Source: Hyphodiscus hymeniophilus
Lineage: Eukaryota > Ascomycota > Leotiomycetes > Helotiales > Hyphodiscaceae
Direction of reading: 5' to 3'
DNA: 64,000 bases
Assembly (NCBI GenBank): GCA_016508695.1
Contig: VNKQ01000006.1
Span: forward strand, 2,046,001-2,110,000
This document shows, in pieces, positions 46,498 to 58,529 of the stretch. The number at the start of each line of letters is the position of its first letter. The stretch's first letter is position 1. The notes under the pieces are model-generated. The model was not told the DNA's origin. It saw only the letters and a list, made by a program, of their open reading frames with translations, and ran no database searches. The position numbers and the translations under genes were made by a program.

Positions 46498-47334
46498 TGG
46501 AGGACATCTCACATACGTTCATTCGATTGCTCAAATGCCTTTAATGTTTTCGATGATGCTGTTGATCTAGGGCACTTTGGTACTATGGCATCTCTACCAT
46601 CTGCAAGTCTAAGATGTCTCTTTCAAAGAAAATTGATGTTAATTTCTGGATGCCTAGCTCTCCCTTTGGACTGACTGATGAGGGCCGCAATTTGCTAGCA
46701 TCCTTTGTTTAAGCAGGGATTCCAACCTTCGAGACTGTACTGTTTGAGAAAGTCTGCCTATTTTTGATCTCAAATTCCAGATTGGTAGGCACACCCAGTA
46801 GCATAGGCTAGTTCCTGAAATGAGGCATACCGCCAGTTCGTGTGTTTTCGAAATGGGTGCAGCAAAGATCTCTCAGCTAAACCTATTGCATTTCATTGCA
46901 TCAGATCTGCACTTGTAAATTGGGAGAGACAAAGAATCGAAGAAGGCTTGGCCGGCTAATCGTATCTGAAACGCGTGTTATCGTTCATGAGAGATGTTAG
47001 AACCAGGCTAGTAATGAGGTTATTGTTGGTCTCGACTTCGGGCCATGTTCGGGTTTTGGCTGTTGCAAAAGTATTGGCAATCTCTGCATATATTTGCTTT
47101 CATGCGTTGAGAACTGTATGACAATTCCTAGGAGCTAGAGCAGAATTATGGGAATCACGAAGGATGGTCACACGATATTTTGAGAAGTTGATTTTGCAGA
47201 CAAAACTATGTGTCGGCAACTCCTAACTCCCTTGCAAAATCCAGACATCAGAAAGCTACCGACCTCTAACCGTACCACTGGCAAGTGAGACCAACAATGC
47301 ATGCCAAAACCCATCATCTATGCCAACGAAGCAA
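46498..47334. other. 840-bp spacer
   Basis: Between the 2EXR gene and a minus-strand small ORF. No supported gene. Confidence 0.45.
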
Positions 47335-47712
47335 CTAGTCATCCCAAAGAATTCGACAGTCTCGTAACGGCTCCATGGGTGCGACTGGTAGTCCCCTGCA
47401 ATCCAAGACCTGTGTTGGTCGGCCACTCATCCAAAATTGTATTTGACCGTTGCTCTGACCCGTATGCAGAGCTTGTGTGGCCTGTTCGACTGTACAGCCT
47501 GTATTTTTCATCTCCAATGCGATGAACGCTTTCTCGGTCATGGTTCCAGGTGGAAGGCCTCGGCCTCCGCCGTAAGGTGGACCTAAGTCTCCTGTCAATC
47601 CTCCGCCTCGAGGAGCCCCGCCGCCACGTTGTGGTTGCTGCGCGAATCCGTACTGCGGATGCTGCTGCTGACTACCATAAGTACTCTGTTGACTACCGAA
47701 TCTGGAATGCAT
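47335..47712 (-). CDS. Small Gln/Gly-rich hypothetical protein
   Basis: 125 aa from the ATG at 47712; the longer frame begins at TTG. Two parts are visible: a Gln/Gly/Pro-rich first half (FGSQQSTYGSQQQHPQYGFA then QQPQRGGGAPRGGG) and a short helical second half (TMTEKAFIALEMKNTGCTVE) that faintly resembles a UBA-like helix pair. The last ~30 residues could instead be intron read-through, since GT and AG candidates occur around 47400-47450. Low-complexity composition of this kind is common in RNA-binding or prion-like fungal proteins. No function is claimed. Confidence 0.4.
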   Translation of the reverse strand: MHSRFGSQQSTYGSQQQHPQYGFAQQPQRGGGAPRGGGLTGDLGPPYGGGRGLPPGTMTEKAFIALEMKNTGCTVEQATQALHTGQSNGQIQFWMSGRPTQVLDCRGLPVAPMEPLRDCRILWDD

Positions 47713-48509
47713 TTGCTTGATTATTGATCGAACTTTCCTGGCAGGGTTTGGGAACTCCAAAAAGAATCGTGTTTGTCTGTTGTTGATTGTAGATTGCTTT
47801 CGAGTGGATGATTGGGAGTTGGGAGATAAGGCAAGATACGTTCAACAAGCAGAAACCGACAAGCTTTTATGCGGCTGGCATGGGTTTCAACCACGTCTGT
47901 GATTGTGTGAACATCTATGATACGCGTGACGTGTGAATCCAGAGCCTGAATCAGTGGACTTCTGCACCAGCGATAAACATGGACTCATGTGAATCAGAGG
48001 GTCTAGTTGCTGAAGACCTTCTTCTTACTAGAGCTCTGCTCGAAATATGAGCATAAAACCCTTATCACGCCAATTGCAAGTCGAATAGGTTCAGTTGAAC
48101 GAGCTGAGGCATCATGCATGGGTTTTGAGGCTATGGTGTCTGAATAGATGTGTAGTATTTCGAACAATCAGGTCATTTAACTTAAAGGTTCGATACATTA
48201 CGATAGCCAACTTTGACAGAGCCGTCGTTGACCGAAGGTTTAATATTGATATTGAAGATCTTGAAACAAAAGGACGGAGGTAGCCATGGTAGATGAGTAT
48301 TCCCCTATTTCAGCTAGCTTCAAAAACAAGCTTCTCGCCGCATCCCGCTTTTCTGACTTTTCTTCGCTTCTTCCTGATGCATAGAAGTGCTGATTCGCTG
48401 ATTCCAGCATCCCGGATACAGCCTTCCTTCTCCAACTCCAAGGTCGAGACGATGGCGTTGAGTTGGAGTATCACACGACATCGCCCTTGAGCGACACTGA
48501 ATCCTGTCG
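47713..48509. other. 800-bp spacer
   Basis: Divergent spacer between the Q/G-rich ORF and an MFS gene. No supported ORF. Confidence 0.4.
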
Positions 48510-50494
48510 ATGAGAACCGACAGCGACGAGCAACCAGAACAGCATTCTAGGCCTCTGCCCACGGGCGAGCCAGTTAGCAATGGCAGCCATCTCGCAGCCA
48601 TTGCAGATGATACAGCGGTAGTTCGAGGTGGAATGGAGGGGGTGATCAGCCCAGCTGAACCAGCAGAGCTACTGGAGAAGACGGAAGAGCCGGTGACTTG
48701 GGCGTCTTTGCCTCACAGGAGCCAGTTGATCATCTTGACGCTAGCCCGTCTGTCTGAACCTCTTGTTCAGACTTCTTTGCAAGTTCGCAGACCCTCGAGG
48801 TGATAGGGAAACCCTTCTGGCACGGAGCTGACTTCTATCTATGAGCAGGCGTATATGTTCTACCAACTCAAGTCTTTCGATGAAACACTCTCGGATTCTA
48901 CCATCGCCACGCAAGCTGGACTTATGGCGAGTAGCTTCACAGGGGCACAATTCTTAACGGCCATGATGTGGGGAAGGATCTCGGACTCTGACAAAGGAGG
49001 AAGGAAGTTGGTCTTGTTGATTGGCCTTTTCGGAACCGCTATCTCATGCCTGGGATTCGGGTTTTCCAAAACCTTTTGGCAGGCCATACTTTTTCGGACA
49101 ATGGGTGGTGCTTTGAATGGCAATATTGGAGTTATGCGGACGATGATTTCTGAAATCGTACAAGAGAAAAAGTATGTCTTCCAGAAGGTGCAAACCAGAC
49201 TGCCCTGACCAATAAGTTAGGTACCAATCTCGAGCCTTCCTACTCTTTCCGATGTGCTTCAATATTGGCATTATACTGGGTCCTATATTTGGTGGCTTGT
49301 TGGCAGACCCAGCAGGGAGCTACCCCAGCAGGTTTGGGCATGTAGAGTTCCTGCGGAGATTTCCCTACGCGCCGCCAAATGTGCTCAGTGCCTTCTTCCT
49401 GTGTTCTGCTGGTCTGGGTGTATTCTTTGGTCTCCGAGAGGTCAGTTTTTCCCACACGCAATTTCGCACTGTTTACTTATACAAAGCAGACTCTCGAGTC
49501 TCTCCGACACAAAGAAGACCTTGGGACGAAATGCACCCGACTTATTATGGAACTGATTTGCCGGCGACAATTTCGAGACGTTTCGCATGCCTACGCAGCA
49601 GTATCCGGTGACGAACACATTGTAGTTGGGCTCGAGGATGACGTTGAAATGACGCCTAGGCACTCCGAAACGACTCGAAGAAAGGCTGTTCCAAGATGGC
49701 GGCATAAGCTTCCATTCAAAAGAATATTCACTTACAATGTGGTCTGCACTTTGATTGCCCACACTTTACTAGCGGCACATTTGGGTACCTTCAACAACCT
49801 TTGGTTTGTGTTTCTCTCAACACCAGTCGACGACCCCGATCATCCAAAAGGAAAAAGCTATGCCCGTCGTCTACCGTTTATTTTCACAGGTGGCATGGGA
49901 ATGCCGCCACGTGATGTTGGTTTCGCCATGGCCGTCCTAGGATGTCTCGGTATATTAATGCAGCTTTTCATCTACCCAGTGGCGAATGCGAAACTCGGGG
50001 TAGTCAGGTCTTGGAGGATATTCTTATACTGCTTCCCGGCTGCCTACATACTAGTCCCATACCTCTCCGTTATCCCATCGAAAACTCCTCCGCCAGCGGA
50101 GAAGGATGGTTTACTGGTTTGGATCTGTCTCTGCGCTGTCCTCTTCATCCAAGTCAGTGGGCGTACTTTTGCTCTACCAGCAGCCACTATCCTCGTCAAT
50201 AACGCGTCCCCGCACCCTTCTGTTCTAGGCACGATGCATGGAATTGGGCAAAGTCTCTCGAGCGCCGGTCGAACGATAGGTCCCTCCCTAGGAGGTAAGT
50301 TTTATGGGATTGGATTGCGTCATGGTGTTGTCGGTGCTGTCTGGTGGGGTCTCAGTGGACTAGCCCTTGTAAATTGTATTGCGAGCAACTGGGTTCGAGA
50401 AGGCGATGGGCATGAAATCAAATTAGAAGGGGACGATGAAGCTGAAGCCGAGTTCCAAGCGGAAGCTGCAAGGACAGGCGCCTTTAGACGGTAA
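48510..50494 (+). CDS. MFS transporter, DHA1/ZIFL-like 12 TM
   Basis: Exons are join(48510..48782,48849..49171,49221..49440,49490..50494), giving 606 aa. A ~75-residue polar N-tail precedes TM1 (LIILTLARLSEPLVQTSLQ), which continues AYMFYQLKSFD. Motif A is MMWGRISDSDKGGRKLVLL, and FRTMGGALNGNIGVMRTMIS is the TM4 region. A large central loop (about residues 275-345, DEHIVVGLEDDVEMTPRHSE) separates the halves. The second half includes GRTFALPAATILVNN and SSAGRTIGPSLGGKFYGIG. This arrangement resembles ZIFL/tetracycline-resistance-like fungal transporters. Introns of about 49-66 nt. An acidic C-tail follows (EGDDEAEAEFQAEAA). Substrate unknown. Confidence 0.82.
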
Positions 50495-50775
50495 TATATA
50501 ATGTATATGATAGTGTCAGATAAAAAAACTCGTTCCTTGGCATTGTGTATGGCGGACAGGAGCATATACGACAAGTGCCATAATTTGGGAGTCCTCTGCT
50601 ATCTACTATTTTCCCCGCGGCGAAAATACACCGCCTAAACTCAAGTAACAGCACCCTCACCAAACGAATTTGTTTCCTTTAGTGTGTTACAGATTGCAGG
50701 TTTTCGAAAACAGACTGGTCATATTTACTTTGCATTTGATTTTGCATACATTATAGGGCGTAGTTCAGCGATCGA

Positions 50776-51636
50776 TTGCTTGGTAGCACCACACGGGCAC
50801 GCAGCTGGCTTTTAAAGCCCAGCGAAAAGCCCCGCCAACAAAAAAGCCAAACCTACTTGGGCGCAACTCCCAATGTCTCTTCATCGAATCCAAATCATTC
50901 TCTAATTCTTCATCCAAACATCTTGGCGACGTTTCCACTAAAAAGATCGAGCAACCTGCATATCTGCATAGCGGTACCTTGGCCCAATATGCCCATTTTG
51001 GGGTAGCCCGCCCTCGTGGTGAACGATTTCGATGAGGCTGCCCTACTACGAGGCGAGTTACAGGAGTCGAGTTTGTCTGTGCGTACGATCGACCTTTCCA
51101 CCACTACTCCCTCTGAAATCGCAGTCCTCTCTTGACGTTGGGACGGCCGGCCACCAAGTCACCCACTTCAGGGTTCCAAGAACACATTCCTTGCTTTGCG
51201 TCTAGCTATCCAATACATATTCATAGATGTTATCTCTATTGACCAAACGCTCAAAGGAGATGCGCTTCTTCAACAGGTGGTCGAGTTTTCGACACTCTAT
51301 GAGAGGGCACAAGTCATTGCTGCATACGATAATGTAGGAGAGCAGTTTTACCACACCATCCGGCGGCCCTGGATTGCGAGCGAAGTTTGTTTGTTCCGGA
51401 ATAACCCTACTCGAGTCATGTATGTCGGCAGCTGTGATGAAGGTCAGGGTGCGATATGCAAGGTTGGTACCGATCATCAGAGAGAGAGGGCTTACGAGTA
51501 CGTGGAGGTTCTGATTGGAGCGACATGGGAGGAGACCTTCACTGGGACAATTCTTGGGATTCTCTGCCCATACTTCGGGATGAGCTCTATTTCTGACTTC
51601 AAATATATTATTCCGGCCCATGCTATTCGAGAATAG
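50776..51636 (+). pseudogene. Disrupted HET-like gene relic
   Basis: Codons on the plus strand are coherent but interrupted. One frame reads CIAVPWPNMPILG, hits TAG at about 51004, continues ALVVNDFDEAALLRGELQES and SVRTIDLSTTTPSEIAVLS, and then stops at about 51134. The next frame resumes at about 51172 with KNTFLALRLAIQYIFIDVIS then IDQTLKGDALLQQVVEFSTL and RRPWIASEVCLFRNNP. The block YIFIDVISIDQ...TLY...VIAAYD...RRPW.SEV resembles the middle of fungal HET-type incompatibility domains. There is no ATG for the second half. Introns could explain one break but not the TAG at 51004. Confidence 0.5.
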
Positions 51637-51842
51637 TTGAAGTCTTTCTACAGCCTATTACCGTCGATACAATCTCAAGTGTCCACCAGGTCTCCCCTTC
51701 TGTGGAATCACTATATAAACCGAAACTTAATTATGGTATCCTGAACGCCAAGCGCTTAAACCCCCCTGAAATGTATCCACATGAATAAAATCCTAGTCGT
51801 TGATTATCATCATTATATTAAAGGCTCACCAGTCACGGATAA

Positions 51843-54173
51843 TTAGTGACCTTCTGAGCCTTCACGCGTGGTAGTAGTCGTCGTGACTGTTGGTCCGGTT
51901 GTCGTAGTAGTCGTCGTAGTCGAGAAATTATTAGATTGGGGCTGATGTTCCTGGGCAGAGGCCCATCGTTCAACATCATTACCATCAGCAGCCGTCGCAT
52001 CGACACCAGAATCCTCTTCCTCCTTCTCATTCATCGTTCCTGAACCACTGGCAGCCAAATCCGCTCTTGATATGTCCATTGACTGTCTTTCTTTTATTTG
52101 CTTTTTCTTCTCGAGATGATGAATTGCTTGAGATGTTAACTCTTGTCTGAACATCCTCTCCAATACATCCTTCTTCCTCGTCTTGTGGTCTCCTATAGAA
52201 ATAAGAACTCCGGCTGTGATGTTGCACGTAATGGAGCAGCAAAGAATGACCGTTGTTAGTGCAAAAGGTCGGACATGATAGGAGATACCCCACGTGGTGG
52301 CCCCGAGCGAAATTTGCAAGAGGGAATGGCAGTCCAACAAGACCACCACAGCGACAAGCAGACGGAGAGGGAAGGCAAAATGGGTTGTTGTTTCGTGGGG
52401 CTTGTAGAAAGTATGTGATCGAGAGAATTTCTTCTGGTGGTGGACGAGACGCTTTTGTTGCTTGGGTCTCAAGACACTATTTTCTGTTTGCTTCTCTCCA
52501 GTCTCGAGTTCAACATCTGGCTGTGTGTCCCAAGTTGGTCCAAGGCCTGGGAGATCGTTTCGGTTCTGCAATTTTGGAAGGGCTTGTTCTTTCCGGAGAC
52601 GCCATGTGAGGTGATGATAGTGTGCAATGAAACACATATGATACGTGTCGACAGCTCGGAAAGGAGCCAAACCATCTCCGATGATCGCGAAGAGGGCAAC
52701 AAGAACGTTGTCGATAATGTTGACAATGTAATCCTTCCGACCTCCGACGTTGATCCAACCTATAGATGAATATCAGCGGCATCCCTATCGTGCAGTATTG
52801 GAGACTTCTTACCAATCAAGAACAACACCCAAGCAAGACCGAAGAGAGTTATAAGGGTAGCGTAGACAGTGACGAAGAAACCGAGAGCTATCAAAGGGTC
52901 ATCAATATGCCATGCCCGATACTCGCAGTTAACTTACGTTTTCTTACATACTGTCCAAAACCCTTCATGCTTCTCTTAAACTTTTCTTTTCGTGAATGCA
53001 TTAGGTGCCTGACGTGGTCATTCAGCTCTGCTCTATCCTCAGCAGTCCAGCCTTCAAGTCTCTCCCCATGAGGTAAAACCGCAAAATGGTGATCATCCAG
53101 TCGAGAGGTCATTGAAGTAATGGTTTGTGTCCGCTCCACTCTCGTTCTTTCCTCTTCATCAGCAAATTCTTCAGCTGTTTCCTCGATTACTGGCTCTTCT
53201 ATGATTGTTGGGGCACGGGTAGCTCCTGTTCCACGACGTGTCAATGTATATGTTGGCCTTCGATTCAGGTATCGTCCTAAATCAGGCACAAACAGCGAAT
53301 TCTGTACATTGGTAAGGGTATTGAGTGTAGAAATCTCAGGATCTGCACCAAATCAGTCGATGCCGTCACATTCAGCCCAGAGGTATACTCACCAAGAGTA
53401 TCCAAAACATTCACCATATCTGTCTCATACTGCTCATCCGCATTCATCTGTTGTGACCCTGGCGTATTCGGCGCTGGAAACAACCTCGAGTATGTTTGCC
53501 CAGTAGCATTACTCAGTCGTCTCCCAAGGCCAAAGTACCCGGCTTGGTCGGAATTCTGATCGGAATCGCCCAGATTCCCAGGTGGTAGGACTAGGTTCGG
53601 CGGTCGTTGCGGCTGGTTCGATGTAGCAGTACCCTCTTCCAAAGGCGGCATATATGCTGAATTCCTCTGGGGTGCTCTAGCACCAGGCAATGCCTCCCAA
53701 CTGGGCTGCGGAGGATCCGAACTCGACCTTCTGCGTCCGCCATCGTTGTCCAAATTCCGATTCTCGTGCCTCAACTGCCTACTGCCACTCCTACTGCGCG
53801 CACTCCTTGGTCTCGTTATAGCGCTCGACGGTGCTTCGACTGTGAGATGGCCATCTGTTCCGGGTGTCGGAGGAGCAGCTCCTGGTCCTGCGGCCACGCT
53901 CAAATGTTGAACGCCTCTGTATTCCGCGTTACTCCCAGCCCGCGGTCTTCCCCCTATGCCTGTCGTGGTCGCAGCTCTCGCTCTGTTAATGCTCTGGTTT
54001 GAACCCAACCTCCTTAAACGAATGCTTGATCTGCGCCATGGTTCGTCGTCGTCAACTCCGGGGCTTGCGGCCGATCTGGGTTCAGGATTCAACGGCTGAG
54101 ATGTTTGAGTTTGAGGGCTCTGATTTCGAGTTGTATCGTCGATGGTTATGGAGGGGGTGGTTGGGCGTTGCAT
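51843..54173 (-). CDS. DUF2985-like integral membrane protein
   Basis: Exons are complement(join(51843..52759,52813..52887,52938..53342,53393..54173)), giving 725 aa. Residues 1-300 are disordered, Ser/Pro/Arg-rich (MQRPTTPSITIDDTTRNQ). A basic amphipathic region follows (DHVRHLMHSRKEKFKRSMKG). The TM segments are LGFFVTVYATLITLFGLAWV, then YIVNIIDNVLVALFAIIGDG and LAPFRAVDTYHMCFIAHYHH, and later RLLVAVVVLLDCHSLLQISL and TTVILCCSITCNITAGVLIS. This matches the architecture of the fungal DUF2985 family (function unknown). The 75-nt exon is recovered by GTAAGT...ATAG and GTAAGA...ATAG. The C-tail has two Thr runs (TTTTTTTTGPTVTTTTTT) just before the end. Confidence 0.78.
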
Positions 54174-54784
54174 TGTCGCGCGTTCAAACAAGTATATCAC
54201 ATTAGATTGGAGAGAAGAAGGGATGGCGTTTTCGTCAACTGAATGGAAAGGTCGGAAGAAGGTCGGAAGGTTTCCTTCGGAGGGGAGGTTGCTGGGATTG
54301 CTCGGCGATGCTGTCAGAGTGGCTGCTTTAACCATTAATACTGCACAGTAATCCAAGTTACACGTTACCCAAGCAAACTCGCTTAATCCAAAAGCAGAAA
54401 TCAAAAATAGAAATCAAATCAAAAACGATACAGAAAATAAGACAACACGAAGTAATTCAAAGCAGGCTCGCATGTACTAGATGTGATCCGCATCTTCTGG
54501 CCATTGTGTGAATCTAAATAAACCAGGAATCTGGTGTTATCCACGAACGGACAAAGTGGACGTAGATGCTGCTCAGAGTGGAAGTATGGGTTCAAGGGTA
54601 AGTGAGAAGTCAAATGGTAGGCAGATGGTCGGTCACATTAGAGTAGCCTCAGCAGGGTCATAAGGTAACTATGTGACTACCTACTCCCTCATTTCCTCTC
54701 CTTCGCTGCTGCACCCGCCTCAGCGACGAAGTACGCTGATGATTTAAATTGATTCCTCTAGGAAAGATTCTTGAGAGACAGTAT
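54174..54784. other. 610-bp spacer
   Basis: Between two minus-strand genes. No supported ORF. Confidence 0.45.
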
Positions 54785-56405
54785 TCAGCCCATCTTCCCG
54801 TCCTGTATACCCGCTCTCCTTGCCTTCCTCCAATTGTCAAATCCGAAAAGGAAAGACAAGATGACTCCTGAGCCCGCCAGTCCAATCCCCAAATACCACG
54901 CTCCTCGATATCCCCTTAGGATGTCCTTGCCGCCATCATTAATATGTCCCTCTATTGTTCCGCCGACTCCTAGTGCTATGGAGATCGAGTAGTTGACGAT
55001 AGTGCTCACAAGCGATGCCGCAACTCCTTGATGCTCTTTCGGCATCGCATTGCTGAGGAGCAGAGTCGCTGCTGGGAATGACATATCCCTGTGATGGTTA
55101 GACACGATCGCGAGGAGCACTGCAGGATTCTTACATTCCCCAAGGCATGATGATCAACGAGACGAAAGTTTGAGCCCAATACGTCTGCCCAACTGGAGCC
55201 GTCGCCAACAATATCAAGCCCACCATGAAAGCACTTAAAGCAATCATCATGATGATGCTTCCTGGAACTCGATGCAAAATATAGCCAGTCGTAAGAGCAG
55301 CGCAGAACCCACTCATAACCACGGGCGAGAACTGAGCACTAGCAAGCAGAGGACTGACATTTCGTAGATTCTCAAGGAATTGCCAGAAGTAATACATCCA
55401 CAAGCTGAAGCTAGCCCAGCCAAACGCGACGCATGCTAACAGAAAACCGACATCGCCGTCCATTACTGCGAATGGTATTAATGGAAATTTCGCATGGCGA
55501 CTTTCAATATAGCCAAAAAGTCCGAGGAAGACAATTCCGACGATCAGTAAGACATATGTGTAAGCGTTGGTCCAGCCAACAATGGGGGCTTGATTCCAGG
55601 CGAAATTGACAAGGACAAGTCCTGACACTCCAGTGATTGACCCAAGGGCGTCGACTCGTGACCACATGCTCACTGAGTCGTCGAGGAACGGTGGTGCAGT
55701 GTAGGGGATGATCAAGTGGCCCATCACCACAAATACCACGCATACGATTGCCGTGATCCAATAAGCCCAAGGCCACCACGCAAACTCAGCCAGCAAAGAC
55801 GAGAACACGGCTCCAATCACGAAACCAGTTGGAGCCATGGCACCGTTCAGACTGAACACCATTTGCTTCCTTGTTCCAGGACTGTACGAACGTCCCATTA
55901 TTGCGATTGCATTGGGAAGGGTGAATGCTGGGCCAATACCCTGGAACGCACGGCAACAGTCAAAGAACACCTCGTTCGAGTACACGCTGAACCCAGCTAA
56001 GAGCGACCAGAGAGCGAACCAAGCAAAGCCTCCTATGAAGAGTTTCTTGTGTCCATAAAGATCCCCTAGTCGCCCAGCTATCAGGATGAAGGTTCCTACT
56101 GTCAACGAGTAGGCTGCAGGGAACCAGGAGAGTTGCCCCGGGTTGGTGGTACCGAAGCTGCGTCCGATAATGCGAGCGGGAGCTATAGATTGGCCGAGTG
56201 CAGCTTGGCACATGAGTTGTGACATGCAGAGAATGAACACGAAAGCTGTTTCGTGAAGAAGAGTTTGGGGACGCTCGATGGTACTTTGCGTAAGATGGGC
56301 GGCGATGTTGCCCCTGGATTCGACGTCTGGCTTGGTATCTTGCCGCTCAAGATCCTGCCCATCCTGTATTGGCGAAGGCATAGCGGATTCGTGTAGCTCA
56401 GACAT
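54785..56405 (-). CDS. MFS transporter (DHA2, aminotriazole-resistance-like)
   Basis: Exons are complement(join(54785..55088,55135..56405)), giving 524 aa. The start MSELHESAMPSPIQDGQDLE follows the rejected in-frame Met at 56483. Motif A region: AGRLGDLYGHKKLFIGGFAW. TM4-like: CCRAFQGIGPAFTLPNAIAI then MGRSYSPGTRKQMVFSLNGA (motif C context GAMAPTGFVIGAVF). The WWPWAYWI block is DHA2-like. The intron (GTAAGA...CACAG, branch TCTAAC) joins MPWGM to DMSFPAATLLLSNAMPKEHQ, the TM11 motif of the ATR1-like branch. About 14 TM segments. It is divergent from a quinone-reductase-like gene, so the pair could form a stress/export module (inference). Confidence 0.84.
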
Positions 56406-57038
56406 TTTGACTAAATCCAATGAGATTTTATTTTCAGTGCGTCTGAGAATGCTGATTATCTCAATGTGGTATTTGCCAAACAAAGTGTGTACATTGGAAT
56501 GGGGAATACTTGAAGCACTGTTGACCTGCGCTTATTGATAATGAAAGGAAGGAAAATGTCGAGAATGTTTATAAGTCTTAAATTATCTGTATCGTGACTT
56601 TGCCTGAATGCAGAAACATTCCCATTTGAGACAGTTGAGCGTGCGTGTCGACCTCAATTTTCATTTGGCGAAGACCCTCGCGGCCCGGACGGCTCAGAGC
56701 AGTCCACTCCAAGACTTGGTTCTTTCGCGATGCCATTCTCACTCTTCATAATCATCTCAATCGGCAAAATAAATCGGCTTCAAATCAATCAGGACCCGAT
56801 GTCTACCGAAAGGGTAAACAATGATCCATATTGAAACTGACCTTGGCTTCCGCCCGGAACGAAAGGGTACTTCGCTTGAACCAATCACCATTCACCATTT
56901 TTTTCCTGAATAACGCCTTATTCAGCACAATGCCTCCTGCTCATACCTCTTCTTGCCACTATGAAGGGAGATCTCCGACTATAAAACCAAGCTGTACCTT
57001 CACCAAAGTAAGCTCCACTAATCAATACATCTGTCAGA
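56406..57038. other. Divergent promoter, MFS/MDR oxidoreductase
   Basis: About 630 bp between head-to-head starts. It includes GGCCCGGACGGCT at about 56680 and a CCAAT-type CAATC at 56760. No site is assigned firmly. Confidence 0.4.
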
Positions 57039-58007
57039 ATGTCTACTATGAAAGCACTTCGTCTGACTCGCCAAGATGCCTCATCACCCCCTGTCCTATC
57101 GCTTGAGACTCTACCCAAGCCAAAACTTACCCCCGGGCATCTGCTTGTAAAAGTACTGGCTTCTGCTATCCATCCTAGCGATATAATCAACTCGAAAGGG
57201 TTATTTCCTTATACTACTTTTCCAAGGGTTCCTGGGCGTGACTATGCTGGGACCGTGGTGGAAGGGCCGGAGGAATGGTTGGGAAAGGAGGTGTATGGAA
57301 CGTCAGGAAACACGCAAGCATTCACCGAGGATGGGGCACAGGCTGAGTTTATTCTCGTGCCCGAAAGTGCCGTTGCTCCGAAGCCTAAGGGCATCTCCTT
57401 TGCGCAGGCTGCTTGCATTGGTGTTCCCTTCACGACTGCGGCTCTGACTATTCAGAGAGCGAATGCTTCCGCAGGTGATGTTGTACTGGTTTTGGGCGCA
57501 AACGGAGCTGTGGGATCAGCTGCCGTTCAAGTTGCGAAGAGTAAAGGACTTAATGTCCTGTCGGCGACGAGAGCTGATGGCGACGATGTCAACACGGCAA
57601 AGGACCCAGATTTATCAGCAGTCGATACTTTGACTGCGAGCAAAGGGGGCGTAGATGTCGTGGTTGACACTGTCGGTCAGCCAGCTTTGACAAAAGCTGC
57701 GATTTCAAAACTTGGGAGAGGAGGACGATTGGCTTTTATCGCGGCACCAAGAACAGGAGCGGCGGATTTGGCCTTCGACATGACGGATTTCTATCGCAAA
57801 GAGAAGACACTGGTGGGTTGCAATACATTGTTGTATTCTGTCAAGGAATTCGCCGAGTTGATGAAGGAAATGACTGCGAGCTTTGAGAAGGGCGATTTGC
57901 GGCCGGCTGCAGAGGGAGAATGGTCGCAGGTCAAATTGGAAAACGGCGTGGAAGCGTATGAGAAAGCCAAGCAACGAGGAGCAAAAGTTGTAATAGTCAT
58001 GAAGTAA
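57039..58007 (+). CDS. MDR-family zinc-free quinone oxidoreductase-like enzyme
   Basis: Intronless, 322 aa. The N-terminal GroES-like fold is visible (KALRLTRQDASSPPVLSLET, SAIHPSDIINSKGLFPYTT, then FPRVPGRDYAGTVVEGPEEW). The nucleotide-binding motif is LVLGANGAVGSAAVQVAKSK at about residues 150-169. The structural and catalytic zinc-ligand cysteines of alcohol dehydrogenases are absent, as in quinone oxidoreductases and enoyl reductases. Substrate-side residues (GGVDVVVDTVGQPAL, RGGRLAFIAAPRT) are family-typical. Probably NADPH-dependent reduction of quinones or alpha,beta-unsaturated carbonyls. It is divergent from a DHA2 MFS gene. The next sequence is the AT-rich island. Confidence 0.85.
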   Translation: MSTMKALRLTRQDASSPPVLSLETLPKPKLTPGHLLVKVLASAIHPSDIINSKGLFPYTTFPRVPGRDYAGTVVEGPEEWLGKEVYGTSGNTQAFTEDGAQAEFILVPESAVAPKPKGISFAQAACIGVPFTTAALTIQRANASAGDVVLVLGANGAVGSAAVQVAKSKGLNVLSATRADGDDVNTAKDPDLSAVDTLTASKGGVDVVVDTVGQPALTKAAISKLGRGGRLAFIAAPRTGAADLAFDMTDFYRKEKTLVGCNTLLYSVKEFAELMKEMTASFEKGDLRPAAEGEWSQVKLENGVEAYEKAKQRGAKVVIVMK

Positions 58008-58519
58008 GAGAAATATCAGCTGCTTTCTATGAACGATTTGAAAGCCTCTCGGTAGTGTTGAATGGCTTTTGTCAGTTCTGCTCTCCAAGCCTTTGAAGTC
58101 CATATCCATCGTTCACAACTAATGCCGATTATTTCAGCATCTTAGAATTTCTAAATTCGCTGCATATCTAGAGTTGTCAGCAATTGTGTAGCTAATATAA
58201 CCCAAGTTTGCCTGCACTGGCAATTGATATATCACGCGAACTTCGCTTAAAATAAAAAGCTCCAACTTCGAGAACCTCGTGGCTTTATCACAAGCTTTCT
58301 TTCGTTGATCATGTCTTAGCGGAAAGTAAATAAGGTAGCGAAAGATGCGGCAAGTATGGAGGATCGCTCTAGTGGGTGATTATCTCCCACTTACTGGTGC
58401 ATCTCAGTCGGTACAAGCGTCAATAGAAGTTGGCAAAGATCTTCAAGTGAAGGCCAGAGATCAAGGACTGAATATTAATCGGTTAGACAAATTTGTATTG
58501 GTATAAGGGGAGAAAAGGG
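58008..58519. other. Transition to AT-rich island
   Basis: About 510 bp after the last gene. Composition is still ordinary. No gene seen. Confidence 0.45.
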
Positions 58520-58529
58520 ATGATTATTT

